A stretch of 64,000 nucleotides of DNA from Lepidostoma basale. Its lineage: Eukaryota > Arthropoda > Insecta > Trichoptera > Lepidostomatidae. Shown piece after piece: positions 51,291-61,320 of this stretch. The position numbers and the translations under genes are program-made. Below the pieces are notes generated by a model, which saw only the letters and a program-made list of their open reading frames with translations, was not told the origin of the DNA and did no database searches. The DNA lies in the NCBI GenBank assembly GCA_022606425.2, contig JAHDVF020001221.1, positions 119,290 to 183,289 of the forward strand, written 5' to 3'. Numbering within the stretch: position 1 is the stretch's first letter; each line of letters begins with the position of its first letter.

Positions 51291-51887
51291 CCCCAATAAG
51301 AACTTAAAATTATTATTTATAAATTTTAATTGACCCCAATATTTGTTACGAGCATAACAAAAGCATAAACGTTCCGAAATAAATCTTTAAAACATTTGTC
51401 AAAATTGATGATATTTTAAACAATTTTATAATATTTTAAATATGTATCTTTATAATATCACTGAGGAAGGACCGGTTGTCCGAAACATGTCTGATATGTA
51501 ATTTTTTTCTTTTAAGTTAGTGTTGAATATACAAAGTATATAAAAATGAAAAAGACGAATAATATATAATATTTATGCAATATTTTTTAATAAATGGGGT
51601 TAATTGTCTCCCTAAAACATGGTCACCGATTCTTCCTTCCATTACGCCGGTCGCCCCTTAAAATTAGATTTTGATACTAATATATGCGGCGGAGGGCGCA
51701 CTCCGAACATAATGTAGCATCCCTTAATTTAGTAGTGGCCGCGCTACGCCGGGGGTTCGGAGGCATTTTACGGCGAGCGGCTACGATTTTAACGTGATTA
51801 GCGGGACGCCATTTACGTTAGAACCGTTTCCGCGACACGGTATCGCATCACACTCCCCTTGAGCGAATATCTGAAATTGATATTTGT
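51291..51887. other. spacer with a CGAAACATG motif and a GC island
   Basis: 51460-51500 has CACTGAGGAAGGACCGGTTG + TCCGAAACATGTCTG. 51640-51860 is GC-rich and apparently unique (GGCCGCGCTACGCCGGGGGT). No gene called. Confidence 0.45.
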
Positions 51888-51974
51888 ACGGAGTTGCCGA
51901 AAACATGGCATAACCAATTCAATCAAATTTCAAATATCGACCATTTTAGAATTCGAAGGAATAGACGTGAGTGT
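51888..51974 (+). mobile_element. RTE (A/C-type) left of LINE-H2 insertion
   Basis: PKTWHNQFNQISNIDHFRIR and RNRRE: the TWHDQINQI..HVRS..NRR block. It continues at 52319 after the insert. Confidence 0.78.
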
Positions 51975-52318
51975 GCGGAATCGACGGAAAGAGCCATGCT
52001 TGGAATAACCTTGAGGGTCAGATTTAGAAACGAATTTATTCGACAACAAACCAAGGTGACTGAGGTAGCCCTGCGGATAGGTGGGCTGAAGTGGCGGTGG
52101 GCTGGCCATATCTGTCGGAGAACCGACAGCCGATGGGGAAGACGGGTTCTGGAGTGGAGACCGTGTACAGGATTCCGTAGAGTTGGACGTCCCCCTGCCC
52201 GCTGGACCGACGATCTGAAGAGATGGATGGATGGGAGCCGCAATGGATAGGGGGCGGTGGCGTGCTTTGGGAGAGACCTACGTTCAGCGGTGGATGACAG
52301 ACGGCTGATGATGGTGAT
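51975..52318 (+). mobile_element. LINE-H2, 5'-truncated insertion
   Basis: STERAMLGITLRVRFRNEFI, RQQTKVTEVALRIGGLKWRW, AGHICRRTDSRWGRRVLEWR, RVGRPPARWTDDLKRW, then SAVDDRRLMMVM with a GATGATGGTGAT tail. GTGAGTGT at 51967-51974 and 52319-52326 is the target duplication. Confidence 0.9.
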
Positions 52319-52435
52319 GTGAGTGTATAACTCACTATGAATGTGTAAGAATCCAGAAAGTTGTGTAAGAATAGAGTATTGTGGCGGTCCATTCTCTATG
52401 CCTACTCTTTCGGGCAAACGGCGTGATGGTTTGTT
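52319..52435 (+). mobile_element. RTE 3' terminus right of LINE-H2
   Basis: Degenerate NVRIQKVV block, VLWRSILYAYSFGQTA-like end and GTGATGGTTTGTTTTGTTGC (GTTT-type tail). Confidence 0.75.
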
Positions 52436-52562
52436 TTGTTGCTATTTGTAACAAAATTCATATCAATAACTAATACATTTGATATTTTTTCTATGACAAT
52501 GATGTAAAACTTCATATTAAATAAATAATATATACAAATGTGCACGTCTGTTTTAAACAAAT
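52436..52562 (+). mobile_element. R-related repeat
   Basis: CTATGACAATGATGTAAAAC, TTCATATTAAATAAATAATA, GTGCACGTCTGTTTT. Confidence 0.5.
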
Positions 52563-52748
52563 TAACTAACTAACCATCACGCCGTTTCTCCGCAGGGGTA
52601 GGCAGAAAATGGACCGCCAGACTATCTATCCTGACATACCTCTCTAGCATCCTCCACATTCATACAGCGAGTCATACGCGCACGTCGATTCTTCCGTCTT
52701 CCGACATGACCAACCTTTAAAATTTGATTAATTTGGTCATGCCATGTT
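52563..52748 (-). mobile_element. RTE-B-like 3' terminus
   Basis: GTTA tail (52563-52574), then VGHVGRRKNRRARMTRCMNV-type and HDQINQILKV on minus. Cut off at 52748. Confidence 0.82.
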
Positions 52749-52879
52749 TACCCGAAGAGAAAGGCAGAAATAATGGACCATCACACTGTATAAATACATC
52801 TCTAGTTCCTCAACATTCATACACGTACGCTCGTCGCTTTTTCCGACTTTGTATGTGGCCGCTCTTAAGTATTTGATTA
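52749..52879 (-). mobile_element. second RTE 3' fragment, tandem
   Basis: CCCGAAGAGAAAGGCAGAAA, then an EELEMYLYSVMVHYFCLSLRV-like frame. The same region as the copy to its left but a different lineage (SGHIQSRKKRRAYV-type). Confidence 0.65.
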
Positions 52880-52935
52880 TTTATTGTTTCTTGAACAATG
52901 ATGTGAAACTCCATATTAGAAAATTAAAAATTAAA
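52880..52935 (+). mobile_element. R-family repeat
   Basis: TTATTGTTTCTTGAACAATG, GATGTGAAACTCCATATTAG. Confidence 0.65.
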
Positions 52936-53034
52936 ACCTAATGAAAGAGGTTTTCAATAGTAAAATACAGGATGTTGTCAAGAAAAAGTACGAGAATATT
53001 TTGAATACAAGAGAGCGAGAGAGGAATACTTTCG

Positions 53035-53360
53035 AAATTATTATTATTATTTTGTTGAATCGCTTTTTACATCATGACAGACCAAATCGATGTATAGGGT
53101 ATTATAGCTATCATAGTGATTCTCGTGACATAAGATAGGTAGCTAATCTAACGCCATTTTATTGTCACGTGAATTCTACACATGACTAAATCTTCTTCTT
53201 CTTCTTCCTCAGCCTATTCCCGTCCATTCCTGGGCAAAAGCCTCCTCCATTTATTTGATTGGAGGAAATTACAGTGTGTGGGAATTAAATACAGTGTGAC
53301 AATCACACTGCCCTCGCCGGGAATCCAACCCGGAACCTTTGGGGTGGCAGTCAATGCAAA
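53035..53360 (-). mobile_element. SINE-S copy split by a LINE-H-type tail
   Basis: 3' part at 53035-53186 (ATTATTATTATTTTGTTGAA, AATCGATGTATAGGGTATTA, TGTCACGTGAATTC). 5' part at 53287-53360 (GTGTGACAATCACACTGC, box B as GGGAATCCAACCCGG, AGGTTCCG head). Confidence 0.85.
53192..53285 (-). mobile_element. 94-bp LINE tail inserted in SINE-S
   Basis: The minus strand reads a MEEAFAQEWTGIG-type end followed by GAA repeats. TAAAT lies on both sides (53187-53191, 53286-53290). Confidence 0.72.
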
Positions 53361-53361
53361 A

Positions 53362-53482
53362 CAGATTTTTTATAAGGGTTTGAAAATATTTAATAGCTTG
53401 CCGCAAGTCATGAAGGACTCAGATAATGTTCACGAATTCCGCAACCAATGTATAGTGTACGTCCGGTCACATTTTTAAGTTT
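53362..53482 (+). mobile_element. C-terminus of another non-LTR reverse transcriptase
   Basis: QIFYKGLKIFNSLPQVMKDS, DNVHEFRNQCIVYVRSHF-stop. The FY-G...FN-LP..-K-....-F-..C..Y pattern is common at LINE and similar polyprotein ends. Confidence 0.65.
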
Positions 53483-53594
53483 TGAAGCTATTAATTTTTT
53501 TCTTGTTGTTAAATTTCTTCTTTGGGTGTTTTGTGCCCAATTGCTTTTTTTAAATTTGTTTTCATAATTAATTTAACTATTATGTATTTAAAAA

Positions 53595-54150
53595 TTAAAG
53601 TTGTCATCACAAACAAAAACCTATTCAAATAAGCTAGAATGGCAGTGCACAATGGTGTTCTTCTACCGACCCTTATGTATGGAAGCGAAGCATCGAACTG
53701 GCAAAAGAAAATTTGAATAAATGCAGTATAAATGAGATCTCTTAGACGAATGTGTGGATTCTCTGTGTATGATAGAGTGTCGAATGAAAATATAAGAAGT
53801 GAATTCGGAGCGAATGATGGTGTCATGAACAAAATAATGAAAGGATCATTAAGATGGTTTGGACATATGGAAAGAATGAATGAAGAAATACTGTTAAAAA
53901 AAAATTATGTTAATGATGTAAATGGAACCAGAAATAGAGGAAGACCGAGGAAAACGTGACACGATCAAATAAATCAAATATTGAATGTCGGCCATGTGAG
54001 GAGTCAGAGAAATGACACGATCATGACATGATGTATGAATGTTGAGGAAGCGAAAGAAATATGTCAGGAAAGAAAATTGTGGCAGTCCATTCATTCTGCC
54101 CACCCCTTCGGGGAGACGGCGTGATGGTTAGTTAGTTAGTTAGTTTGTAT
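53595..54150 (+). mobile_element. RTE-A 3' end
   Basis: KVVITNKNLFK-ARMAVHNGV, MYGSEASNWQKK-frameshift, MRSLRRMCGFSVYDRVSNEN, GANDGVMNKIMKGSLRWFGH, VNDVNGTRNRGRPRKT-stop, then the 3' end with GTTA tail (54125-54147). Confidence 0.92.
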
Positions 54151-54856
54151 TTAAAAATGTCATATACTAGTTGTAAGAAATATGTAATTTTTTATATATT
54201 TATGTTTAAACGTGTGTGGAAAAATATGTCATTTAAAGTTAATTTGATTAAAGGGTCGGAAGCTAAGTGGACTCCTGGCGAACCAACGTATACTATGGCG
54301 TACTATGGGACCAACCACCCTATAGGGTTCGCGCCACAGGGCGTGATCACAAGCAAACTGTGTCTTGGCGCCAACCCTGGTACTCTGGTGTGACCGTACC
54401 CTTACTGATTACGATTGTACAGTAAACTTTATTTATAAAGGGTGGAAAATCTTTATTTCCGTATATATTTCCCGGAATAATTTTTTTTAATAAAAACTAA
54501 TAAGAACCAACCGTATTATTGTTACCTTTCTCTCATTTCAACCCCCACCCGGCGGTACACCCCAGATCACGTGGCGCGTTTCTGCCCTCTTTGATGTTTC
54601 ATTTGAAAAAAGAACTTCGCCTGTTTACGGGAAGGTACCTACCCTCTTACTTGTTTAAATAAGCACCTATCGATATATATAACGTATATGATTCTCTATA
54701 AGGTGATTAGCATATATCAAACGACTTTACTATTATTTTATTCATAAGAAAAAAACATTACTGAAATACCCATTATTTTCCCTACAATTTAGATTAATTT
54801 CCCTTGTTTCTTAAATCTAGGGAAAAAATCAAAAATTCAAAACAATTTGTATTTAA
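54151..54856. other. single-copy spacer
   Basis: 54240-54420 and 54540-54660 are GC-richer. The 82-codon frame at 54145-54393 has no motif. No gene called. Confidence 0.4.
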
Positions 54857-55395
54857 CTAACTAACTAACTAAATGTTATCACGCCGTTTCCCCGGAGGCA
54901 GAGAAAATGGATCGCTCCATTGTTCTATCCTGGCATAATTCTCGCACCTCTTTTACATTTACACATCGTGACATGCTCGCTCGTCGATTGCTCCTACTTC
55001 CGCCGCCATTCAGTAATTGATTAATTTGGTCATGCCATGTCTTCCATGGCCTTCCTCATCTTCTTTTCCCATTCAAACTACTACTATATATCTTTCGTTC
55101 TAAATGTCCAAACCATCTTAGTGACTATTTCTTAATTTTATTTATCACGCATTCATCCGCCTTACATTCCTTTCTTAATTCATCATTAGATATTCTATCA
55201 TACATTGTTTTTCCGCACATTCTTCTTAGTGACCTCATTTTTACCGCATTTATCCTACTTTCATCATTTTTCTGTCAACTCCAAGCTTCACTTCCATACA
55301 TAAGGGTCGGGACTAGAACTCCATTGTTTACTGCCACCTTTGCTTCAGTCGATATATTTCTATTTGCGGTAATGACTTTGAGTGCACAAATTGTA
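54857..55395 (-). mobile_element. RTE-C 3' end
   Basis: VITANRNISTEAKVAVNNGV, MYGSEAWS-QKNDESRINAV-like, MCGKTMYDRISNDELRKECK, ADECVINKIKK, SKWEKKMRKAMEDMA-like (frameshifted), and a GTTA tail (54857-54876). Confidence 0.87.
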
Positions 55396-55424
55396 TTTAC
55401 TCGTAAATATCACATAAAATGTAA

Positions 55425-55485
55425 ACAACGGTTATCTGATTGCTGTTGTCACATGCAGCTCTCATGACTAAAACATTGTCATAGC
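55425..55485 (+). mobile_element. L2-like LINE 3' UTR, left of an RTE insertion
   Basis: GGTTATCTGATTGCTGTTGT, CATGCAGCTCTCATGACTAA, AACATTGTCATAGC: the complement of 28745-28800. Continues at 55862. Confidence 0.85.
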
Positions 55486-55861
55486 ACCGTGACAAATGCA
55501 AGAATAAGAAGTGAATGTGGTGCGAATGAAAGTGTTATGAACAAAATAAGGAAGGGGTCATTAAGATGGTTTGGACACATGGAAAGAATGAGTGAAGACA
55601 GAATGGTAAAGAAGGTATATGTAAACGGCGTAAACGGAGGTAGAAATAGAGGAAGGCCGAGGAAAACGTGGCACAATCAAATCAATCAAATATTGAATGT
55701 CGGTCACGTGGGGAGTCGGAGAAATCGACGTGCGTGCATGACAAGATGTATGAATGTAGAGGAAGCGAGAGAAGTATGTCAGGATAGAACAGTGTGGCGT
55801 TCCATTCTTTCTACCTACCCCTCTAGGGAGACGGCGTGATGGTTAGTTAATTAGTTAGTTA
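55486..55861 (+). mobile_element. RTE-A2, 5'-truncated insertion with target duplication
   Basis: An intact 116-codon frame from TNARIRSECGANESVMNKIR, KGSLRWFGHMERMSEDRMVK, NGGRNRGRPRKTWHNQINQI, VGSRRNRRACMTRCMNVEEA to STYPSRETA-stop, then a GTTA tail. GTCATAGC is duplicated at 55478-55485 and 55862-55869. Confidence 0.93.
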
Positions 55862-55935
55862 GTCATAGCGCCCTTGAGGTGAACTATTCACAAAACGGCG
55901 CTATACAAATTAGCCTAATTATTATTATTAATCGA
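55862..55935 (+). mobile_element. L2-like LINE 3' end with ATT tail
   Basis: TAGCGCCCTTGAGGTGAACT, ACGGCGCTATACAAATTAGC, then ATT repeats. Confidence 0.85.
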
Positions 55936-55969
55936 TGTATGATTAAGTGTATAGAATTCCATAATGATG

Positions 55970-56195
55970 TTATTAAAATAAACTTTGTTTAAAAATACAT
56001 GACCCAAAAATTCTATAAATGATATGAAATATTCACGACACGTGTTTCGTCTTATGAGGACATCTTCGAGTGTTTACACAATAAACAACACTCGACGATG
56101 TCCTCATAAGACGAAACACGTGTCGTGAATATTTCATATCATTTATAGAATTTTTGGTTCTTCTATTTTTAAACAACTTTTGTTTATTTTAATAA
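55970..56195. repeat. large fold-back repeat
   Basis: Arms 55970-56074 and 56085-56195 are nearly perfect reverse complements. The core is ATATTCACGACACGTGTTTC against GAAACACGTGTCGTGAATAT. The loop is about 10 bp around ACACAATAAA. Flanked by TTATT-rich text on both sides. Confidence 0.94.
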
Positions 56196-56519
56196 CCTAA
56201 TTATTATTATTATTATTACAAATTAAATTCTGCTACAGCGTTTATTTTTAATAAGAATTAACGAATGTTGATTTTCACTACACGGTCTAAAAATCTCCAC
56301 CCTTATTTAGACGAAGTGTTTTGCCGATTAAGCTTCATCGAGTAGCTTAGAAATGATTTCGGCAAGCTTTTCACCATTGCATATTCTTGTAAATTAATAA
56401 ATTCTACTGAGTTGGGTGTGTTCATATAAAGCACATTTTATTATTATCTGGATGTAGCTTTATCGGAAATGCACTGCGTTCTATTAGGCCTTCGATTCAC
56501 GTGAAATTTTGTTATTCTT
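56196..56519. other. AT-rich spacer
   Basis: ATT microsatellite at 56198-56222; the rest not recognised. Confidence 0.4.
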
Positions 56520-56640
56520 CTCAGTCGTATTCCTCATGATTGAGGGTGATGTCCAACCTGTAAACTATTGACCATGGTACACCATGCGCTTCTGTCACCC
56601 TCAGTCTCCAGGCTGCAGCTGTGAAATTTTGATAGCGAGG
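56520..56640 (-). mobile_element. LINE-M 3' end
   Basis: The minus strand reads QPGD-EGDRSAWCTMVNSLQV-like and GHHPQS-stop. This short R.AW..MV.SL.V end is characteristic of another insect LINE tail. Confidence 0.6.
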
Positions 56641-57182
56641 GAAAAACAAGCTAAAAATATGTAAACATTTTTCATATTCTGAATTATAAAATTAAAAACT
56701 TTTTTGTATAATTTTGATATTTTATTCTGTCAATATTTATAAAGTTTCATTCAATAATTAGAAAAAATGTCTCCTACTGGAATACCCTGTAGGGTTCGCA
56801 TTCAAAATTCGAATGGGGCGGAGCGCGGCTCACTTCACGTCGGATGGGTTTCCCGCCGAAAACGATTTGAAAAGTGTATATTGTCATTCGAGAACTTAAA
56901 CGACCGCCTATCGCAGAAGGCGGAAAGGCTTAGATGTTCTCGAGTTGATTCTAAATCGTTCTTTATTTGAAAATTTAAACTTTTTATTCTTATTTCGTTC
57001 GAAATTAAAACTGCTCCCTTTTCTGCTTCGGCAGACTTTTTTTTATTGAGTTCCATATTCAAATTTTTGAACTAGAATATAAATTAGTCAAAATGAAAAT
57101 AAAGTTTTATATTCTAAGCTAACATTTTTTTCTGGTGTACTTTCTCAATTTCTTGCTCCATTCTTCTTATTCTTCTTCTTCG
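56641..57182. other. single-copy spacer with GC patch
   Basis: 56770-56960 is GC-richer and open for 67 codons, with no known motif. Confidence 0.4.
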
Positions 57183-57585
57183 TGTTCTGTCAAATCAAAT
57201 CAAATCAGTTTATTACAAACAGCAAAATGTTTAAGGCATCTATTGAGTACAGGTTATATTATAAAAATACAACATAATACCAGGAACGCATTAGAGATGG
57301 TTCGACATTAGGAAGACAAGATACTTTCTTAATTCAAGAGATTTGTCCCCTGAACGTACCTTCACTAATATGAAAGACGTCGATCTCCGAGAAGACCGCG
57401 TTCAGCAACCTGATTGCTCTTCCTACCGTTGTCACCAGAAGCCGGTTCTGGTGGCCGGTTGGTAAAACAATCTGTGCTGTCGCTGTCGGAGAAATCCATC
57501 AAGGACAAAAATACCGACAATCTCTAGCACGGCCGAGTTCTCGAAATATCCCCTGATTAATTTAAAGAAATGGGTAATGAGATGC
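57183..57585 (-). mobile_element. LINE-F 3' end
   Basis: REDGHLITHFFKLIRGYFEN-like frame, VIVGIFVLDGFLRQRQHRLF-like, FHISEGTFRGQIS-like, and tail TGATTTGATTTGA (57187-57200). Confidence 0.84.
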
Positions 57586-57915
57586 CCATCTCTTCGATGC
57601 TGATTTTCACACTCGACAACAGCTCTCTATTAGCTCTGACTCTCTGTAGTACGTCTGCATTACTGACCCTATCAGTCCACGGTATACGGAGCTTTCTGCT
57701 ATACATACACTCCTCGAAAGTCTCCAACCGGTTCATTACATTCACTTTTAGAGTCCAGGTTTCGCAGACGCATAGTAGAACAGACCATTTATAACATTTA
57801 ATAATTCTTTGTCAGAGTTTCAAATCAAGATTATCGTTGCAAAAAAGGGTTCGCATTTTATTAAATACAGCTCGCGCAACTTCAATTCCACATTTTATTT
57901 CAATATCCGGGTCAA
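57586..57915 (-). mobile_element. LINE-G2 fragment
   Basis: ARAVFNKMRTLFCNDNLDLK-like, then CETWTLKVNVMNRLETFEEC, MYSRKLRIPWTDRVSNADVL, QRVRANRELLSSVKI; joined to LINE-F at 57586. A diverged relative of LINE-G. Confidence 0.82.
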
Positions 57916-57925
57916 AATACGAGTA

Positions 57926-58525
57926 ACTAACTAACTAACCATCACGCCGTCTCCCCGAAGGGGTAGGCAGAAAGAATGGACTGCCACACTTTTCTTTCCT
58001 GACATATTTCTCTCGCTTCCTCAACATTCATACATCGTGTCATGCACCCGCGTCGATTTCTCTGACTCCTCACATGGCTGACATTCAATATTTGATTTAT
58101 TTGATCGTGCCACGTTTTCCTAGGTCTTCCTCTATATCTGGTTCCATTTACATAATTAACATATAAATTTTTTTACCATTCTTTCTTCATTCATTCTTTC
58201 CACATGTCCAAACCATCTTAATGATCTTTTCATTATTTTGTTCATGACACCATCATTCGCACCGCATTCACATCTTATATTTTCATTAGACACTCTATCA
58301 TACACAGAGTATCCACACATTCGTCTAAAAGATCTAATTTCTACTGCATTTATTCTACTTTCATCCTTCTTTTGCCAGTTCCATGCTTCGCTTCCAAACA
58401 TAAGGGTCGGTAGAAGAACATCATTGTGCTCTGCCATTCTAGCTTTTTTGGATAGGTTTTTGTTTGCGATGACAACTTTAAGTGCACCATTCACTTTGTT
58501 GCCTGCCCCAACCCTTCTACGAAAT
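57926..58525 (-). mobile_element. RTE-A 3' end, long copy
   Basis: RVGAGNKVNGALKVVIANKN, LSKKARMAEHNDVLLPTLMF, GSEAWNWQKKDESRINAVEI, MCGYSVYDRVSNENIRCECG, MNKIMKRSLRWFGHVERMNE, frameshift at KKF, NGTRYRGRPRKTWHDQINQI-like, and GETA end with GTTA tail (57926-57940). Confidence 0.92.
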
Positions 58526-59182
58526 ACGAGTATGTACTAGATAATGAAAATAAATATAAAACAATCAAATATTAATACTTAGAAAATGAATTACCGAGAA
58601 ATTTTCAATTACCAACGCTGATATTTTATTTCATTAGTTAAATCTTATAAACACATTCAAATAAAAATCGTTTACGATTTAATATCGTAAAATTAAGTAT
58701 CAAACGCCCTCTTTGAAAGTTTCTTGGAATCTTATAGTCCTGTTTATATATGAGTATTCCGTAACGTTTTTGGTTCACTATTCATTTCATTCAAATTAAT
58801 TTCATTTCTACGAATTCTTTATATTCCCCTCGTTTTACATTATAAGGTAATATATTTTTTTATCTCCCTTACAGGTTTCTATTGTCTCTTTTTCTTGTTT
58901 TCTTTGATTTTATGTTCCTACTTTGTCATCCCCTATTCTCCAACCCCTGAGATAGATTGACTATCAATTCAAATCCCTCTGGATGTTAAATAGATGAACC
59001 AAAGAGTATTTGTTACAATCAAACCATTCCTATTCCAGACACTAACTAGTTTATCATAACACCAAATTTAATAAGGTTTGAAATCTTCTTCTTCTTTTCA
59101 TTATTGCGGATCTTGCAATCTGTTTAGACAGGATATAAAGTTTCATCCTGTGACAAAATTATTATCAATAACTAACACAATA
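58526..59182. other. single-copy AT-rich spacer
   Basis: An acceptor-like TTTTTTTATCTCCCTTACAG ends at 58874 but no exon body follows. Nothing else. Confidence 0.4.
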
Positions 59183-59256
59183 GATATTGTTTCTTGAACA
59201 ATGATGTAACTAACTAACCATCACGCCGTCTCCCCGAAGGGGTAGGCAGAAAGAAT
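59183..59256 (-). mobile_element. R repeat and 50-bp RTE-A terminus
   Basis: 59183-59205 is R (ATTGTTTCTTGAACAATGAT). 59206-59256 is only GTTA units plus the CACGCCGTCTCCCCGAAGGG end. Another extremely truncated RTE insertion. Confidence 0.8.
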
Positions 59257-59414
59257 CAAGTGCACAAACTTTTTAACTTAATTTAAATATAATATGTTAT
59301 CGTTCTTGGTCCGTAAGGTTGGCATCGCCTTATTCGGTTTTCCCCATCCATTTAGCTGCTAAGGTCTGGAATCAAACAAAACAATTTTTCGGCAGTAATC
59401 GATTCCAGGAATGT

Positions 59415-59500
59415 TCCAGCGAGTCCTGCGAAACCGGTCGCTATCGAAATAAAGACAAAAGTGGAAGTAGTTAAAAAACATCGTTTTATTTCATTATTAT
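59415..59500 (+). mobile_element. Q-family repeat, partial
   Basis: GCGAAACCGGTCGCTATCGA, AATAAAGACAAAAGTGGAAG, TAGTTAAAAAACATCGTTTT. Confidence 0.75.
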
Positions 59501-59576
59501 ACTACAAGGTTCCCATATTTTTAAAAAATATACAGCTTTATTGTTTTCCTTAGCATTATACATCATTTTAAAGCTT

Positions 59577-60110
59577 AAAACTTACTTTATTTTTCTACAT
59601 AATCGCCGTTTCTGTCTAAATACTTTTGTAGACGATGCTCCAACTTTTGTATCCCCAAGTCAAAAAATTCTGCTGTCATTCCTCTGAGAAATCGAATAAC
59701 CTCTTCCTTGACTTCATCATCAGTATGGAAGCGCATTCCACCCAAGTGTTCCATTAATTTTGGATATAAATGGTAATCACTAGAGCCTAGGTCCGGGTGG
59801 GTGGGGCAAAACAGTCCAGCCAAAATCTGTCAGCAGTTCTTGAGTTTGGTTTGAGACGTGAGGTCGAGCGCTCAACACGTTTCTGCTTGTGATTTTCTGT
59901 GAGCATTCGTGGTACCCACCGCGCACACACCTTTCGATAGCCTAATTTTTCAGTTAAAATTTTTTGGATTGTGGTGTTGGAAGTCCCAGGAATACGAAGA
60001 GCCAGTTCGTTAATGGTAACCCTCCGATCCTCGAGCATTATACTCTCAACTTCGCATCTGGCGGAAACAGCGATAGGAAGCTCCATTTTCGATGGCTGCC
60101 AGGCCAACAC
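59577..60110 (-). pseudogene. mariner transposase, internally deleted
   Basis: The N-terminal half (60110-59865) has ESIMLEDRRVTINELALRIP, TSNTTIQKILTEKLGYRKVC and ARWVPRMLTENHKQKRVE (paired helix-turn-helix and WVPR.L..-K motif). The sequence then jumps to ARPHVSNQTQELLTDFGW, loses about 7 nt in HPP.PDLGSSDYHL, and ends with EHLGGMRFHTDDEVKEEV, LEHRLQKYLDRNGDYVEK-stop (59587). The central block with the first two catalytic aspartates is gone; the third (SSDYHL) remains. Terminal inverted repeats not identified. Confidence 0.9.
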
Positions 60111-60487
60111 TAAGGAATATAGCGTGGCGGGAGCAGCAGGGATAGAGAGTGGAGTTGATGAGTCAGCAAGTGTTGCCAGATTTCTCCCAGCGCGCCGCTA
60201 TCTTTATTGACAGCATACTTTACGAACTAGGATCCTTTTTTAAATATCGAATTTATTAAACTTAATTTGAAGAATAAAAACCTTTTTTAAGTAGCTACTT
60301 ACCAAAGTTTATGAACCGACTTGAAAAAGGTGTCTCTTTGGGTATACATAAATTGACTTTGGGCATATGCTTGTACTCTTGTACATTAATAATGGGTTTG
60401 TGGAACCCTCTGTCCTTTTATTGCGTACGAAAGACCGAAAAAGGCTTTTTCGAAACACATTCTTGTCGCAACAACTTTTTATCTAAC
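60111..60487. other. spacer, mariner 5' flank
   Basis: No clear mariner end found. A TTTCGAAACACATTC motif lies at 60446-60460. Confidence 0.35.
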
Positions 60488-60650
60488 CAACGAACCATCA
60501 CGCCGTCTCCCCGAAGAAAGATAATGGACTACCAAACTGTTCTTTCCTGACACAATTCTTTATCTTTCTCAACATTCATACATCGTGCCATGCAAGCACG
60601 TCTATTTTTCCGACTACTCCCATGGCCACAATTCTATATTTGATTTAAGA
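60488..60650 (-). mobile_element. RTE-A-like 3' end, diverged
   Basis: CACGCCGTCTCCCCGAAG end, then NCGHGSSRKNRRACMARCMN-type on minus. Tail reduced. Confidence 0.78.
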
Positions 60651-60671
60651 TAATTAAATGATTTACTACAA

Positions 60672-61320
60672 GAAGGGGTAGGCAGGAAGAATGGACTGCC
60701 ACACTTTTATTTCCTGACATATTTCTCTCGATTCCTCAACATTCATACATCGTGTCATGCACGCGCGTCGGTTTCTCTGACCCCTCACATGGCCGACATT
60801 CAATATTTGATTTATTTGATCGTGCCACGTTTTCCTCGCTCTTCCTCTATTTCTCGTTCCATTTAAATCGTTAACATATTTTTTTTTCCATTATTTCTTT
60901 CCATATGCCCAAACCATCATAATGATCCTTTCATTATTTTGTTCATAACACCATCATTCACACCGCATTCACTTATTGTATTTTCATTCGATACTCTATC
61001 ATATACAGAGTATCCACAATATCTAATTTCTACTGCATTTATTCTACTTTCATCTTTCTTTTGCCAGTCCCATGCTTCGCTTCCATACATAAGGGTCGGT
61101 AGAAGAACACCATTGTGCACTGCCATTCTAACTTTTTTGAATAGGTTTGCGATGACAATTTTAAGTGCACCATTCACTTTGTTGCCTGCCCCAACCCTTC
61201 TTTCAATATCCCTCTCCACTGTAAACATACTACCTAAATACACGAACTCATCCACTTGTTCCAAATTTTCACCATTCACGCTAATGTTGTTTATACTGTT
61301 AATTATAACATTATTTATAT
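60672..61320 (-). mobile_element. RTE-A 3' end, long copy
   Basis: NISVNGENLEQVDEFVYLGS, MFTVERDIERRVGAGNKVNG, ALKIVIANLFKKVRMAVHNG, MYGSEAWDWQKKDESRINAV, GYSVYDRVSNENTISECGVN, DGVMNKIMKGSL, then frameshifted FGHMER and WHDQINQILNVGHVRG-like text. The minus-strand 156-codon frame 61387-60917 is mostly this element. No tail at 60672. Confidence 0.9.

Noticed and set aside
59505..60240. mariner terminal inverted repeats (AGGTTCC at 59515 versus AGGATCC on minus near 60235)
   Set aside because: Similarity is limited to a few bases and does not extend, so ends are left undefined.
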